Source of the DNA: Schauerella fraxinea | GTDB taxonomy: Bacteria > Pseudomonadota > Gammaproteobacteria > Burkholderiales > Burkholderiaceae_B | Assembly: GCA_030849945.1 (NCBI GenBank) | Contig: JAVDKK010000004.1 | Coordinates: 682,001-746,000 of the forward strand | DNA: 64,000 bases | Direction of reading: 5' to 3' | Shown: positions 44,349-51,720 of the stretch, in pieces | Numbering within the stretch: position 1 is the first letter of the stretch | Layout: every line of letters starts with the position of its first letter | Made by a program: the position numbers and the translations under genes | The notes under the pieces: generated by a model | The model's database searches: none | Told to the model about the DNA's origin: nothing | Seen by the model: the letters and a program-made list of their open reading frames with translations, nothing else

Positions 44349-45220
44349 TTCTTCGCCCACTGTGGCAACGGCGCTTGCGCTTGCGCGGCACCCTGTAACT
44401 CCACCAACGCCGCCGATGGCCGCGAGATGCCTACTCTTTTTTCGGTCGCGATCAGCCACCCGTCGCGATGCCACCCCTGGATCACCCGATCCACGGCTTG
44501 CGCAGTATCTTTTTCGCCGGGGCGCACCCACACTACGCTGGGTGATGGAATCAGTTCATCGAAGGGTGCGGCGTAGTCCTTCCATTCAGCGTCGTCTTCC
44601 ACCAGGCGATAGATCAGGGTGCCGTCATGTACGGCCGCGACGCAATTGCCGCCACGCAAAGCCAGGAGGGATTCGGAAGCGCCACGAAATCCTTTGAGCT
44701 GCGCACCGTATTGCTCCGCCAGTGGCTTGCCGTAATTGCTGCCTTGCGAGAGGCAGACCGGTTTGCCGGCCAGGTCTTCCCATCGGGTAATACCGCTGTC
44801 CTTCTTGAAGATGGCCGCGCCGCCGTTGCGGTAGTACGGCGTGGGTGCAAACGTCAATTGCGCTGCCCGCTCCTCGGTCCACTCCATGCTGGCCACGAGC
44901 AGATCCACCCGCTTTTGCTGCAGGTACTGGATGCGGTTCGACGGCAGCACCGCGACCAGCTCCACATCCGTGCCCAATCCTTGCGCCAGGCCGCGCGCCA
45001 CTTCCGGATTGAATCCCGTGAGCTGCTGCGTGGCGGGATCGATCGCGCCGAAAGGGCCGCCTGACACCACGACGCCGATCACCACGCGCTTGCGCTCTTT
45101 TATGCGATCGAGCGTGTCGTCGGCATGCGCCGGCGCGGCGGTGATCCAGACCGTTGCGCCCGCCAGCGCCAGCGCCAGCGCCATTGCGCTGCGGGTAAAT
45201 CCAAATTTTTGTGTAGACAT
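44345..45220 (-). CDS. Amino acid ABC transporter substrate-binding protein
   Basis: A 291-residue periplasmic binding protein (SBP_bac_3) with a signal peptide ending at about residue 33 (APAHADDT). Family segments are GPFGAIDPATQQLTGFNPEVARGLA, NRIQYLQQKRVDLLVASMEWT and LAGKPVCLSQGSNYGKPL. It is the first gene of the four-gene importer/lyase operon. A sulfur amino acid such as cystine, cysteine or a thiol acid is the likely ligand given the enzymes on both sides; this is not proven. Confidence 0.92.
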   Translation of the reverse strand: MSTQKFGFTRSAMALALALAGATVWITAAPAHADDTLDRIKERKRVVIGVVVSGGPFGAIDPATQQLTGFNPEVARGLAQGLGTDVELVAVLPSNRIQYLQQKRVDLLVASMEWTEERAAQLTFAPTPYYRNGGAAIFKKDSGITRWEDLAGKPVCLSQGSNYGKPLAEQYGAQLKGFRGASESLLALRGGNCVAAVHDGTLIYRLVEDDAEWKDYAAPFDELIPSPSVVWVRPGEKDTAQAVDRVIQGWHRDGWLIATEKRVGISRPSAALVELQGAAQAQAPLPQWAKK

Positions 45221-45424
45221 AGAGGCGCCGATAGACCGTCAAGCAATAAGGCACTCAAGCCTAAAGACGATGCGGGCCGCTGTGAACGACGAAAAACTTG
45301 TGTGCTTATACGCTGATGCTTATGCCTAAAAACGATTTTGTTCGGGACGAAGACGACCCTATATTGAATGTCGCGTGTTGCGCCACTTGGCGGCCACAAC
45401 GCCGGCATCAACGGAGAATTCATC

Positions 45425-46039
45425 GTGTCCCTGCAACCTGAACGGCAAGCGGCCGTAGACCAGACACTGACCGCGATCAAAGCGATTGCGGCAAGCGACG
45501 GCATTACGTATTCAAGTCTGGAGCGCATCGCGCTCGAACTCAAGCAACTGGCAGCGCAACGGCACCTCTTCAGCGCAGACCAGTTCACGTCTCCGGATCC
45601 CGGCGATCCAGAAGCCTCCACCCGCTACCTGCTCCACAAGGAAGCAGACGACACGTTTGCGCTCTATCTGAACGCCATCAACCCCGGCAAGAACACCGTG
45701 CCGCACAATCACACCACCTGGGCGGTGATCGTGGCCGTCGAAGGTGACGAACTCAATCGCATCTATACGCGCCTGGATGACGGTGCAAGCGACGATCACG
45801 CCGAACTTCGCCTTGACCGCGAGGTCGTCGTCAGCCCAGGCGCCGGCCACGTCGCCTTTCTCGCCGACGACATCCACAGCATTCACGTGCTCGGCGATCA
45901 CGGCACGCGCCACTTTCACCTCTATGGCCTGGCGCTCGATCGCCTCACGGACCGCGTGGGCTACGACCTCGATAACAAGCGCGTCCTGAACTACAACCGC
46001 ACCTATCACACCAAGCAAGACGAGCGGAGCCACGCATGA
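45425..46039 (+). CDS. Thiol dioxygenase (cysteine dioxygenase / 3-mercaptopropionate dioxygenase family)
   Basis: A 204-residue cupin with a non-heme iron site, adding O2 to a thiol to give a sulfinate. His94 and His96 in VPHNHTTWAV, and His151 in DDIHSIH, are the probable iron ligands; His165 and Tyr167 (HFHLYG) match the second-sphere His/Tyr pair. The size and operon with a rhodanese resemble Pseudomonas PA2602/PA2603, whose PA2602 is a 3-mercaptopropionate dioxygenase. The start GTG 45425 is supported by GGAG 8 bases upstream; an ATG at 45368 would add 19 residues. It is divergent from the importer operon. Confidence 0.88.
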   Translation: MSLQPERQAAVDQTLTAIKAIAASDGITYSSLERIALELKQLAAQRHLFSADQFTSPDPGDPEASTRYLLHKEADDTFALYLNAINPGKNTVPHNHTTWAVIVAVEGDELNRIYTRLDDGASDDHAELRLDREVVVSPGAGHVAFLADDIHSIHVLGDHGTRHFHLYGLALDRLTDRVGYDLDNKRVLNYNRTYHTKQDERSHA

Positions 46040-47709
46040 CGCACCCCAACACTCTCGCCCCCATTCTTTCGCCCGACGATCTGCACACGGCGTTGAATGC
46101 ACGCGGTGAGCTTGCCGTCGTCGACGTGCGGGATCTTGGCGTCTTTGCGCAAAAGCACTTGTTGGCCGCCACGCCGGCGCCATTGGCGCATCTGGCACTG
46201 GTGATCGGCCATCTGGTGCCGCGTGCCGATACCCCGATCGTGCTCACCGATCTCGATGAGAGCCTGGTTCACACCGCCCGTGAACGCTTGCGTGAATGGG
46301 GCTACAGCCGGATCTCGATCCTGGCCGGCGGCACCTTGGCCTGGGAGGCCGCGGGCTTCGAGGTTTTCAGCGGCGTCAACGTGCTCAGCAAGGCGTTTGG
46401 CGAAATCGTCGAGCACGAAGCCGGCACGCCGCATATCGATGTGGCGTCTTTGCGCGAGCGCATCGCGCGCCGCGACAACTTGGTCATCGTCGACGGACGC
46501 ACGCCCGAAGAGTTCAAGAATTTCAGCCTGCCGGGCGCGCACAGCGTGCCCAACGCCGAACTGCCCTATCGCATTCGTGAACTGGCACCCGATCCCGATA
46601 CCCTGATCGTCGTGAATTGCGCGGGCCGCACACGCAGCATCATCGGTGCGCAAACGCTGATCGATGCAGGCGTACCCAATCCGGTCGTGTCGCTCAAAGA
46701 CGGCACGATGTCGTGGTTGCTCGATGGGCACACCCTGGATCAGGGCCGCGAACACGCCCTGCCCGAGCCGTCGGCGGAAAACGTCGCTGCCGCTCGCTTG
46801 AATGCCGCCGCCTTGGCGAAAAAAGTGGGTGTGCGTACGATCGACGAGCAAGGCCTGGCGGCTTTTGAAAGCGACGCGGCCCGCACCCTTTATCGGTTCG
46901 ACGTGCGCAACGCGGCGGAGTACCGTGCCGGCCACTTGGTAGGTTGGCGCTGGGCGCCCGGCGGGCAACTGGTGCAAGCCACCGACGAATACATCGGCAC
47001 CCGCGGCGCGCGCGTCGTGCTGGCCGATTGGGATGGCGTGCGTGCGCCCACTACTGCCGCCTGGCTGGCCCAGCTTGGTGGATTTGAGGTGTACCTCTAT
47101 ACCCCGGCCGCCAGTGCACCGATCGAAACAGGCGACACGCCGCGCCGTATCCTGCGTGCGGCCAAGGCCAAGCAAGCGCAGTGGATCGACGTGCAAAGCC
47201 TGCACGCCTTGACGCAAGCCACCGCGGCGAGCAGCCAGACATTGCGCGTGTTCGATGTTGAAAAGAGCGTGGCTTTCCGCGACAAACACATCGCGGGCGC
47301 TCAGTTTGCCGCGGCCGGCAGACTGCCTGCGATATTGGCCGATCTGACGCCAGACACCGCGCTGGTCATCACATCCAGCGACGGCGTATTGGCGCAAGTG
47401 GTCGCGACCGAATTGCTGCGTCACGGCTATCCGGCGCGTGCGTTATTGGGCGGCAACCGGGCCTGGTTCGATGCAAACCTGCCTACCGGCTCGGGCAGCG
47501 AGCATATCCTCACAGGCGAAGACGATGCATGGCACAGCGGCTACGCCTATACGGACGAAACGCAGCGCCACGCGGCGTTTCGCGCATATCTGGACTGGGA
47601 GGTTGGGCTGGTCGAGCAGTTGACGCAACCGGGCGCCGTGACGGCATTCAACGTGGCCGGTCGCGCACGCGAAGGCGACCTGCAAGCGGCAGGTGCCGTC
47701 GCGGCGTAA
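46036..47709 (+). CDS. Multidomain rhodanese-like protein (four rhodanese domains)
   Basis: A 557-residue protein built of about four rhodanese domains (roughly 10-110, 133-230, 266-360 and 385-500). Only the second has the active-site cysteine, Cys195 in VVNCAGRTRS; at the matching loops the others read LTDLDES, LADWDGV and TSSDGV, without Cys. It is expected to carry persulfide sulfur or process sulfite/thiosulfate from sulfinate breakdown. The start overlaps the dioxygenase stop (ATGA), so both are made together. The length is near that of the Pseudomonas homolog PA2603. Confidence 0.88.
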   Translation: MTHPNTLAPILSPDDLHTALNARGELAVVDVRDLGVFAQKHLLAATPAPLAHLALVIGHLVPRADTPIVLTDLDESLVHTARERLREWGYSRISILAGGTLAWEAAGFEVFSGVNVLSKAFGEIVEHEAGTPHIDVASLRERIARRDNLVIVDGRTPEEFKNFSLPGAHSVPNAELPYRIRELAPDPDTLIVVNCAGRTRSIIGAQTLIDAGVPNPVVSLKDGTMSWLLDGHTLDQGREHALPEPSAENVAAARLNAAALAKKVGVRTIDEQGLAAFESDAARTLYRFDVRNAAEYRAGHLVGWRWAPGGQLVQATDEYIGTRGARVVLADWDGVRAPTTAAWLAQLGGFEVYLYTPAASAPIETGDTPRRILRAAKAKQAQWIDVQSLHALTQATAASSQTLRVFDVEKSVAFRDKHIAGAQFAAAGRLPAILADLTPDTALVITSSDGVLAQVVATELLRHGYPARALLGGNRAWFDANLPTGSGSEHILTGEDDAWHSGYAYTDETQRHAAFRAYLDWEVGLVEQLTQPGAVTAFNVAGRAREGDLQAAGAVAA

Positions 47710-47711
47710 TG

Positions 47712-47848
47712 GGGTCTGCTTGAACGAGTCTGCTTGCGGCGGTCTGCTTGCGGAGGTCAGCCCGCGCGGTCGGCTTGGGTCGTACAACCCGAGCGGTCCG
47801 CCTGAGCGGTCTGCTTGAGCGGGTCTGCCTGAGCGGGCCCGCCTGAGC
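47712..47848. repeat. Degenerate tandem repeat of 13-14 bp units
   Basis: About ten consecutive units with consensus CGGTCTGCTTGAG (variants GGTCCGCCTGAG, GAGTCTGCTTGCGG and GGGCCCGCCTGAG). It occupies the first half of the 334-base gap between the rhodanese gene and the FlhD-like gene. The rest of the gap (47849-48043) is unique, and its last about 80 bases are AT-richer and probably hold the promoter of the FlhD-like gene. No reliable coding potential is seen. Confidence 0.75.
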
Positions 47849-48043
47849 AAATCACACGGGTGCCGATGCCGACCGCCACGACGCATAACGGCAATACGCC
47901 CAGACGCAATAAGACGGGCGTGTCTTCGTAGACTCCTGGCAACGTCCCCAAATTCTCGGGCAGTTGTAATGAGAAATAACTAAAGGATATGGAATAATTG
48001 CCTTTGGGAACACTTACAGCAAGCTGTCAAAGAAGCAGCGCTA

Positions 48044-48337
48044 ATGCCGGGAAGCCGCATGCCGTTGCTCGATGACATTCAAGAAGTAAATTTGGCCTAT
48101 CTCCATATCGTGCGCCGCGCGATCGCGGAAATGCAAACCGAGATCCTTGGCGGGATGTCGGCCGCAACACGAGATTGGATCGTTGGGTTGACGCCGCAGC
48201 AACTCGCGCGCGTGTCGCGATCGAGCCTGTTGATGTGCTCCCTGAACAGCAATTCAGCCGATTTATTGAGCGGCCTGGCGCAGTCGTTGCATGCGTTGGT
48301 GGGTGAGCGCCAAGGCGCGCCGGTCACCGCCGCTTAA
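48044..48337 (+). CDS. FlhD-like transcriptional regulator (solo)
   Basis: A 97-residue (or 92 from ATG 48059) protein matching FlhD along its length: DIQEVNLAYLHIVRRAIAEM corresponds to the opening helix region of FlhD (DINLSYLLLAQRLI), and LTPQQLARVSRSSLLMCSLN to LTLPQMVKLAETNQLVCHF. FlhD normally works as an FlhD4C2 complex with FlhC to switch on flagellar genes; no flhC is adjacent here. A chemoreceptor gene follows on the opposite strand. It may be a paralog that works with a distant FlhC or on non-motility genes. Confidence 0.8.
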   Translation: MPGSRMPLLDDIQEVNLAYLHIVRRAIAEMQTEILGGMSAATRDWIVGLTPQQLARVSRSSLLMCSLNSNSADLLSGLAQSLHALVGERQGAPVTAA

Positions 48338-48342
48338 AAGCG

Positions 48343-48360
48343 GCAGCGCGCTTGCGCTGC
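48343..48360. terminator. Hairpin between the convergent FlhD-like and chemoreceptor genes
   Basis: GCAGCGC-GCTT-GCGCTGC, a perfect 7-bp stem with a 4-base loop in the 35-base gap between two converging genes. It lacks a T-run on either side, so it may act as a weak or factor-assisted bidirectional terminator. Confidence 0.45.
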
Positions 48361-48372
48361 ACGCGCCACGTT

Positions 48373-50334
48373 TCAAGCAAGTTGAAACGCGCGTACCGAG
48401 TCGTCCAGTTGCAGCGCCAAGGCGTCCAGATTGCGGCCCACGCCCGCAGCCTCGTCCGCCAATGCGGCATTGCGCTGCGTCATCGTCCCGATATGAATGA
48501 CCGCCTCGTTGATCTGCCCCACACCGGCAGATTGTTCGCGCGTGGCCGTGGAGATGTCCGCCACCAGCGTGGCCACATCGCGCATTTGCTGCGCAATCGT
48601 GCCGATCGCCGCACGTGTTTGCGCCGCTTGCGCATGTCCCTCACCCACCCGCTCGATCGACGCGCGAATCAGTGCCTCGATTGACTTTGCGGCTTCGGCA
48701 CTGCGTTGTGCCAGTTGCCGCACTTCGGCGGCCACCACCGCAAATCCACGACCTTCGGAGCCGGCGCGGGCGGCCTCAACGGCGGCATTGAGCGCAAGAA
48801 TATTGGTTTGAAATGCAATGCTGTTAATGACGGCAATGGCTTCGGACATCTTGGTCGATGCTGCGCTCACCCCATCCATGGACTGCACCAGCGTATCCAC
48901 CATCGTGGCGCCGCGATCGGCCGCGGCCGCCACTTCGACCACGCGCGCATCGGCCAGATCGACATTGCCGGCATTTTGCTGCACCGTCGCCGTTAACTGT
49001 TCCAGACTCGCCATGGTTTCTTCCACATTCGCCGCCTGACTTTCGGTTTGCTCGGAGATATTGGCGCTCGATGCAGCGATGGCCTGCGTCTGCCCGCCAA
49101 TCTCACCAGCAGCCACACGCACGCGTCCGACGATTCCGATCAAGCCATCGCCGATACCGTTGACCGCTTGTGTCAGTCGACCGATCTCATCCGGGCGGCC
49201 CACGTCGGCCCGTGCGCGCAAATCGCCTTGCGCGAGTTTTTGCGCGACTGCCATGACGGCATTAAGCCGTTTGCCGACAAGTTGCCGCACCAGCGCAAAC
49301 AGCACCGCCGCCAACACCATCAGCGCCACCAACGCGGCACCCGCATAGATCAAACGTGTTTGCCGCATCTCGGCCGTCAACTCCGACATGCTGGCATTAC
49401 CCACCACCAGCCACTGCCATTCGGGCGCGTAGTCGTATGCGAAGAGCCGCTCATCGCCCTGCTGTTGCGTGCGCAAGACGCCTTGGCGTTGATCGAGCAT
49501 GGCGGGAATGAGTGCAGCGCCCCGATCGTCGACGATCGCGTCGGCGCCGCTGGTTGCACTGCGATTCGCACGCGCCACCGGCGTGAGATATGCACCCCGA
49601 TCCTGACCCGCCGCGCCGGATACGACAAAATAGGATCCCGTATCGCCGATCTTGCGCGCTTCCACATCGCGCTTGAGTGCGTCGGTGGTAGCACCGATAT
49701 TTACCCCAACGAACAGAGCCCCGACAACCTGCCCCGACGCATCTTGGATAGGCCGATACACCGTCATGTAAAACGTACCGAACAACGTTGCGGGTCCGGA
49801 AAACGACTGACCCTTGCTGAGTTGTGCATACGCGGCGCTGTCGGGGGCGAGCAACGTGCCCATCGCGCGTTGACCGTTGGCATCTTTGAGCGATGTGCTC
49901 ACGCGAACAAAATCGCTACCGCGCTTGACGAAAATAGTCGCTACGCCACTCGTGCGCTCGGTAAACCGATCGGGCAGCGTGAAATTCAAATTCAGTATTT
50001 CATCATTGGCGCGCAACGCTGGCGTCAATTGCTCGCCCACTTTGATCTGTTGTGCGTTGTCGACCGAAAACCGGCTGCCGTAATCGGCCGCAAAGACGTC
50101 CATGAAGCGACCGGCTTCGGTTTGCACCGTGGCGCTATACATGCGCACCATCGACACGATACCGCGGGCCTCGACCTGCATGCGTTGGGTGGCTTCGCGT
50201 TCCAGGCTAGTGACCATGCCACGATAAAGCGCGGCGGCAAACACGAAAAATACAACGCTGACCATGATGAGGACGAGCAGGGACAGTCGGGTCGCGACGC
50301 TTGCAGCGCGCGTTTGTAGAGCAGGGGATGCCAT
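48373..50334 (-). CDS. Methyl-accepting chemotaxis protein (Cache sensor)
   Basis: A 653-residue transmembrane chemoreceptor. A transmembrane helix at about 12-38 (LLVLIMVSVVFFVFAAALY) is followed by a periplasmic Cache_3-Cache_2-type sensor of about 270 residues (FYMTVYRPIQDASGQVVGALFVG is typical; core VVGALFVGVNIG), a second helix near 330, a HAMP linker and the signalling domain with the hairpin tip AFQTNILALNAAVEAARAG. No C-terminal CheR-docking pentapeptide is present. Start ATG 50334 is chosen from the N-terminal helix. The ligand is unknown; such sensors often bind small organic acids. Confidence 0.94.
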   Translation of the reverse strand: MASPALQTRAASVATRLSLLVLIMVSVVFFVFAAALYRGMVTSLEREATQRMQVEARGIVSMVRMYSATVQTEAGRFMDVFAADYGSRFSVDNAQQIKVGEQLTPALRANDEILNLNFTLPDRFTERTSGVATIFVKRGSDFVRVSTSLKDANGQRAMGTLLAPDSAAYAQLSKGQSFSGPATLFGTFYMTVYRPIQDASGQVVGALFVGVNIGATTDALKRDVEARKIGDTGSYFVVSGAAGQDRGAYLTPVARANRSATSGADAIVDDRGAALIPAMLDQRQGVLRTQQQGDERLFAYDYAPEWQWLVVGNASMSELTAEMRQTRLIYAGAALVALMVLAAVLFALVRQLVGKRLNAVMAVAQKLAQGDLRARADVGRPDEIGRLTQAVNGIGDGLIGIVGRVRVAAGEIGGQTQAIAASSANISEQTESQAANVEETMASLEQLTATVQQNAGNVDLADARVVEVAAAADRGATMVDTLVQSMDGVSAASTKMSEAIAVINSIAFQTNILALNAAVEAARAGSEGRGFAVVAAEVRQLAQRSAEAAKSIEALIRASIERVGEGHAQAAQTRAAIGTIAQQMRDVATLVADISTATREQSAGVGQINEAVIHIGTMTQRNAALADEAAGVGRNLDALALQLDDSVRAFQLA

Positions 50335-50396
50335 GGGGATTTCTCGGGAGTCGAACGACGTTGATCGGCACGGCGAATGCACTAAGGCCAGTTGTA

Positions 50397-50424
50397 TCAA
50401 CGACGCAGCGCTCGGAAAACTTAA
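50397..50424 (-). promoter_or_regulatory. Possible sigma-28 type promoter of the chemoreceptor gene
   Basis: On the minus strand TTAAGTTT, 12 bases, then GTCGTTGA, resembling the flagellar-sigma pattern TAAAGTTT-N11-GCCGATAA with a good first and weak second element. It lies 63 bases before the start of a gene class often driven by this sigma factor. Confidence 0.3.
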
Positions 50425-50426
50425 AT

Positions 50427-50449
50427 AAACCCTATAAATCAAAGGGTTT
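50427..50449. other. Inverted repeat AAACCCT-N9-AGGGTTT
   Basis: A perfect 7-bp inverted repeat in an AT-rich stretch about 95 bases upstream of the chemoreceptor start, next to the possible sigma-28 site. It ends in GGGTTTT. It could be an operator or a small terminator. Confidence 0.4.
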
Positions 50450-50501
50450 TAGGCCACCCGACGATACCGTGGCATGCCACGCTGTGCGCCCCCCGCAGGC
50501 G

Positions 50502-50533
50502 AAAAAAAACCCGCTCGCAATGATGCGAACGGG
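50502..50533 (-). terminator. Rho-independent terminator of the small membrane-peptide gene
   Basis: On the minus strand a 10-bp stem with one mismatch (CCCGTTCGCA/TGCGAGCGGG), a 4-base loop and then eight T. It lies about 60 bases after the stop of the 24-residue gene at 50593 and is a textbook intrinsic terminator. Confidence 0.88.
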
Positions 50534-50592
50534 CTTTTCAGTATCTTCGGCAACGCGCGGCAACCCTTGCGGGTCCGCAACGCGCGCGGGTA

Positions 50593-50667
50593 TCAGCGCA
50601 GGCCGAAGAAGCTCAGTACAGCGACGATAACGACGACCAGACCCACGATATAGATAATGCCGTTCAT
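50593..50667 (-). CDS. Small hydrophobic membrane peptide (24 residues)
   Basis: An ATG at 50667 with a strong GAGGGAGAG ribosome site upstream opens a 24-codon frame. The peptide begins MNGIIYIVGLVVVIVAVLS and ends FFGLR: one transmembrane helix with a short positively charged end. A classic terminator follows about 60 bases after the stop (50502-50533), so the gene has its own short transcript. Similar tiny peptides of this pattern occur in other proteobacteria as small membrane proteins, but I cannot name a function. It is too short for most gene finders. Confidence 0.68.
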   Translation of the reverse strand: MNGIIYIVGLVVVIVAVLSFFGLR

Positions 50668-51393
50668 ATTGTTCTCTCCCTCAAATTAAAAAAAAGCGCA
50701 TGGTGCACACCGCAGCGCGACAGCAGTATCGAAGACGGCGCAACAATCGCGCGATACCCGCACACACCGTCGCAAAGGCATGTTGGTGATTGCCTTAGCA
50801 AGCGGCGGGCCTGACACCAGGAAGCAAATAAACGGCTTGCCACGCTGATTTCAACGTGCTAGTCTAGCAAGCTGTTCTGCCTGCCGACCTTTGTTAACAG
50901 GCAAAACTTTCCGCTATATCGATCCGCAGGGCAATGCCCTCTAGCGTGATACGGACGATGCTTTTACGAATCAGCCTCACCCAAGGGGCCCTCGTTGTGG
51001 CGTCAGGCCACAAGCAGCCAAACGGAAACCCTAGCGGGTAACCTCACAGCCGCAACACGAGCAGGCAGCACACGCTGCCACTGATATAGCTTTACCCGTC
51101 AGGCACATAATTTCTTAAGAAAAAAGCCTGACTTACAGTAGTCACGGCGCCAAGTTTTCACCCGGATGGCAATACGATTGCGCAAGACGCGCACGGTCAC
51201 CGGAGAACAACGCGCTTCATTTGTGTCATGTCTCCGTCCGATGCGCCATGCGTACCGGTCAAACAGCCACGAACGCTTCTACCTTGCCCCAGGACTGCCT
51301 GGTGCCGAGGCTTATCGTTCAACGCTCGCAATCCTTAATCCGGATTACACGGAACTTACATAAAGGCGTGGCGCCTTATGGATGATAAAAATT
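50668..51393. other. 726-base non-coding stretch with several hairpins
   Basis: No convincing gene is seen between the small membrane-peptide gene and the gene at 51394. Perfect inverted repeats are at 50995-51013 (TTGTGGC-N5-GCCACAA) and 51098-51132 (GTCAGGC-N21-GCCTGAC), the latter enclosing the 12-base palindrome TTTCTTAAGAAA at 51111-51122. A weak 65-codon open frame at 51166-51363 has no family features. The AT-rich part near 51105-51135 could hold a promoter. A small RNA cannot be excluded. Confidence 0.5.
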
Positions 51394-51720
51394 ATGCGTA
51401 ACACCAATCAACTCAATACCACCACCAAAAACCTTTTTCCCGAATCGTTTACTGCACCTACCACCAAAAACATCTGGCGCGACCAGTTGATCCGTCGCAC
51501 CAGCGGCGATCGCCTGGATCAAGCCGCGATTAACGTGGGCGACATCGTTTACCTCAAGCCGGTCGACGGCCCGGCCTTCCGTAGCCGCGTGATTTTCAAT
51601 ACGCCGATTGCAGGCCAGACCACGTACACCAGCGAAACCGTGGGTCATCCGCGAATTCGTGCGCGATTCCATCATGCCGACGTGCATGCAGTGGAATCGG
51701 CTCACGAACTTCGTAGCTGA
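51394..51720 (+). CDS. Hypothetical protein (108 residues)
   Basis: I do not recognise this protein. It is 108 residues from ATG 51394 (an ATG-less extension to 51382 is possible), polar and without signal peptide or membrane helix. The middle, VGDIVYLKPVDGPAFRSRVIF, has a beta-strand character, and the C-terminal third is rich in His and Arg (RIRARFHHADVHAVESAHE). The ribosome site is weak. Its 3' end overlaps the convergent LysR gene by 19 bases. Codon use is like the neighbours, supporting a real gene. Confidence 0.6.
   Translation: MRNTNQLNTTTKNLFPESFTAPTTKNIWRDQLIRRTSGDRLDQAAINVGDIVYLKPVDGPAFRSRVIFNTPIAGQTTYTSETVGHPRIRARFHHADVHAVESAHELRS

Noticed and set aside
46006..47424. 472-codon antisense frame
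   Set aside because: It mirrors the rhodanese gene; composition is that of a GC-driven antisense frame.
47712..47848. Repeat array considered as a CRISPR
   Set aside because: Units are 13-14 bp, directly adjacent and degenerate, without spacers, and no cas genes are in the window.
47443..47951. Antisense frame across the 13-14 bp repeat, with a repeated Thr-Gln-Ala-Asp-type translation
   Set aside because: The repeat length is not a multiple of three overall and the frame runs into the rhodanese gene; more likely non-coding repeat.
51166..51363. Possible 65-residue protein in the long intergenic stretch
   Set aside because: No recognisable features and a poor ribosome site; kept only as part of the non-coding note.
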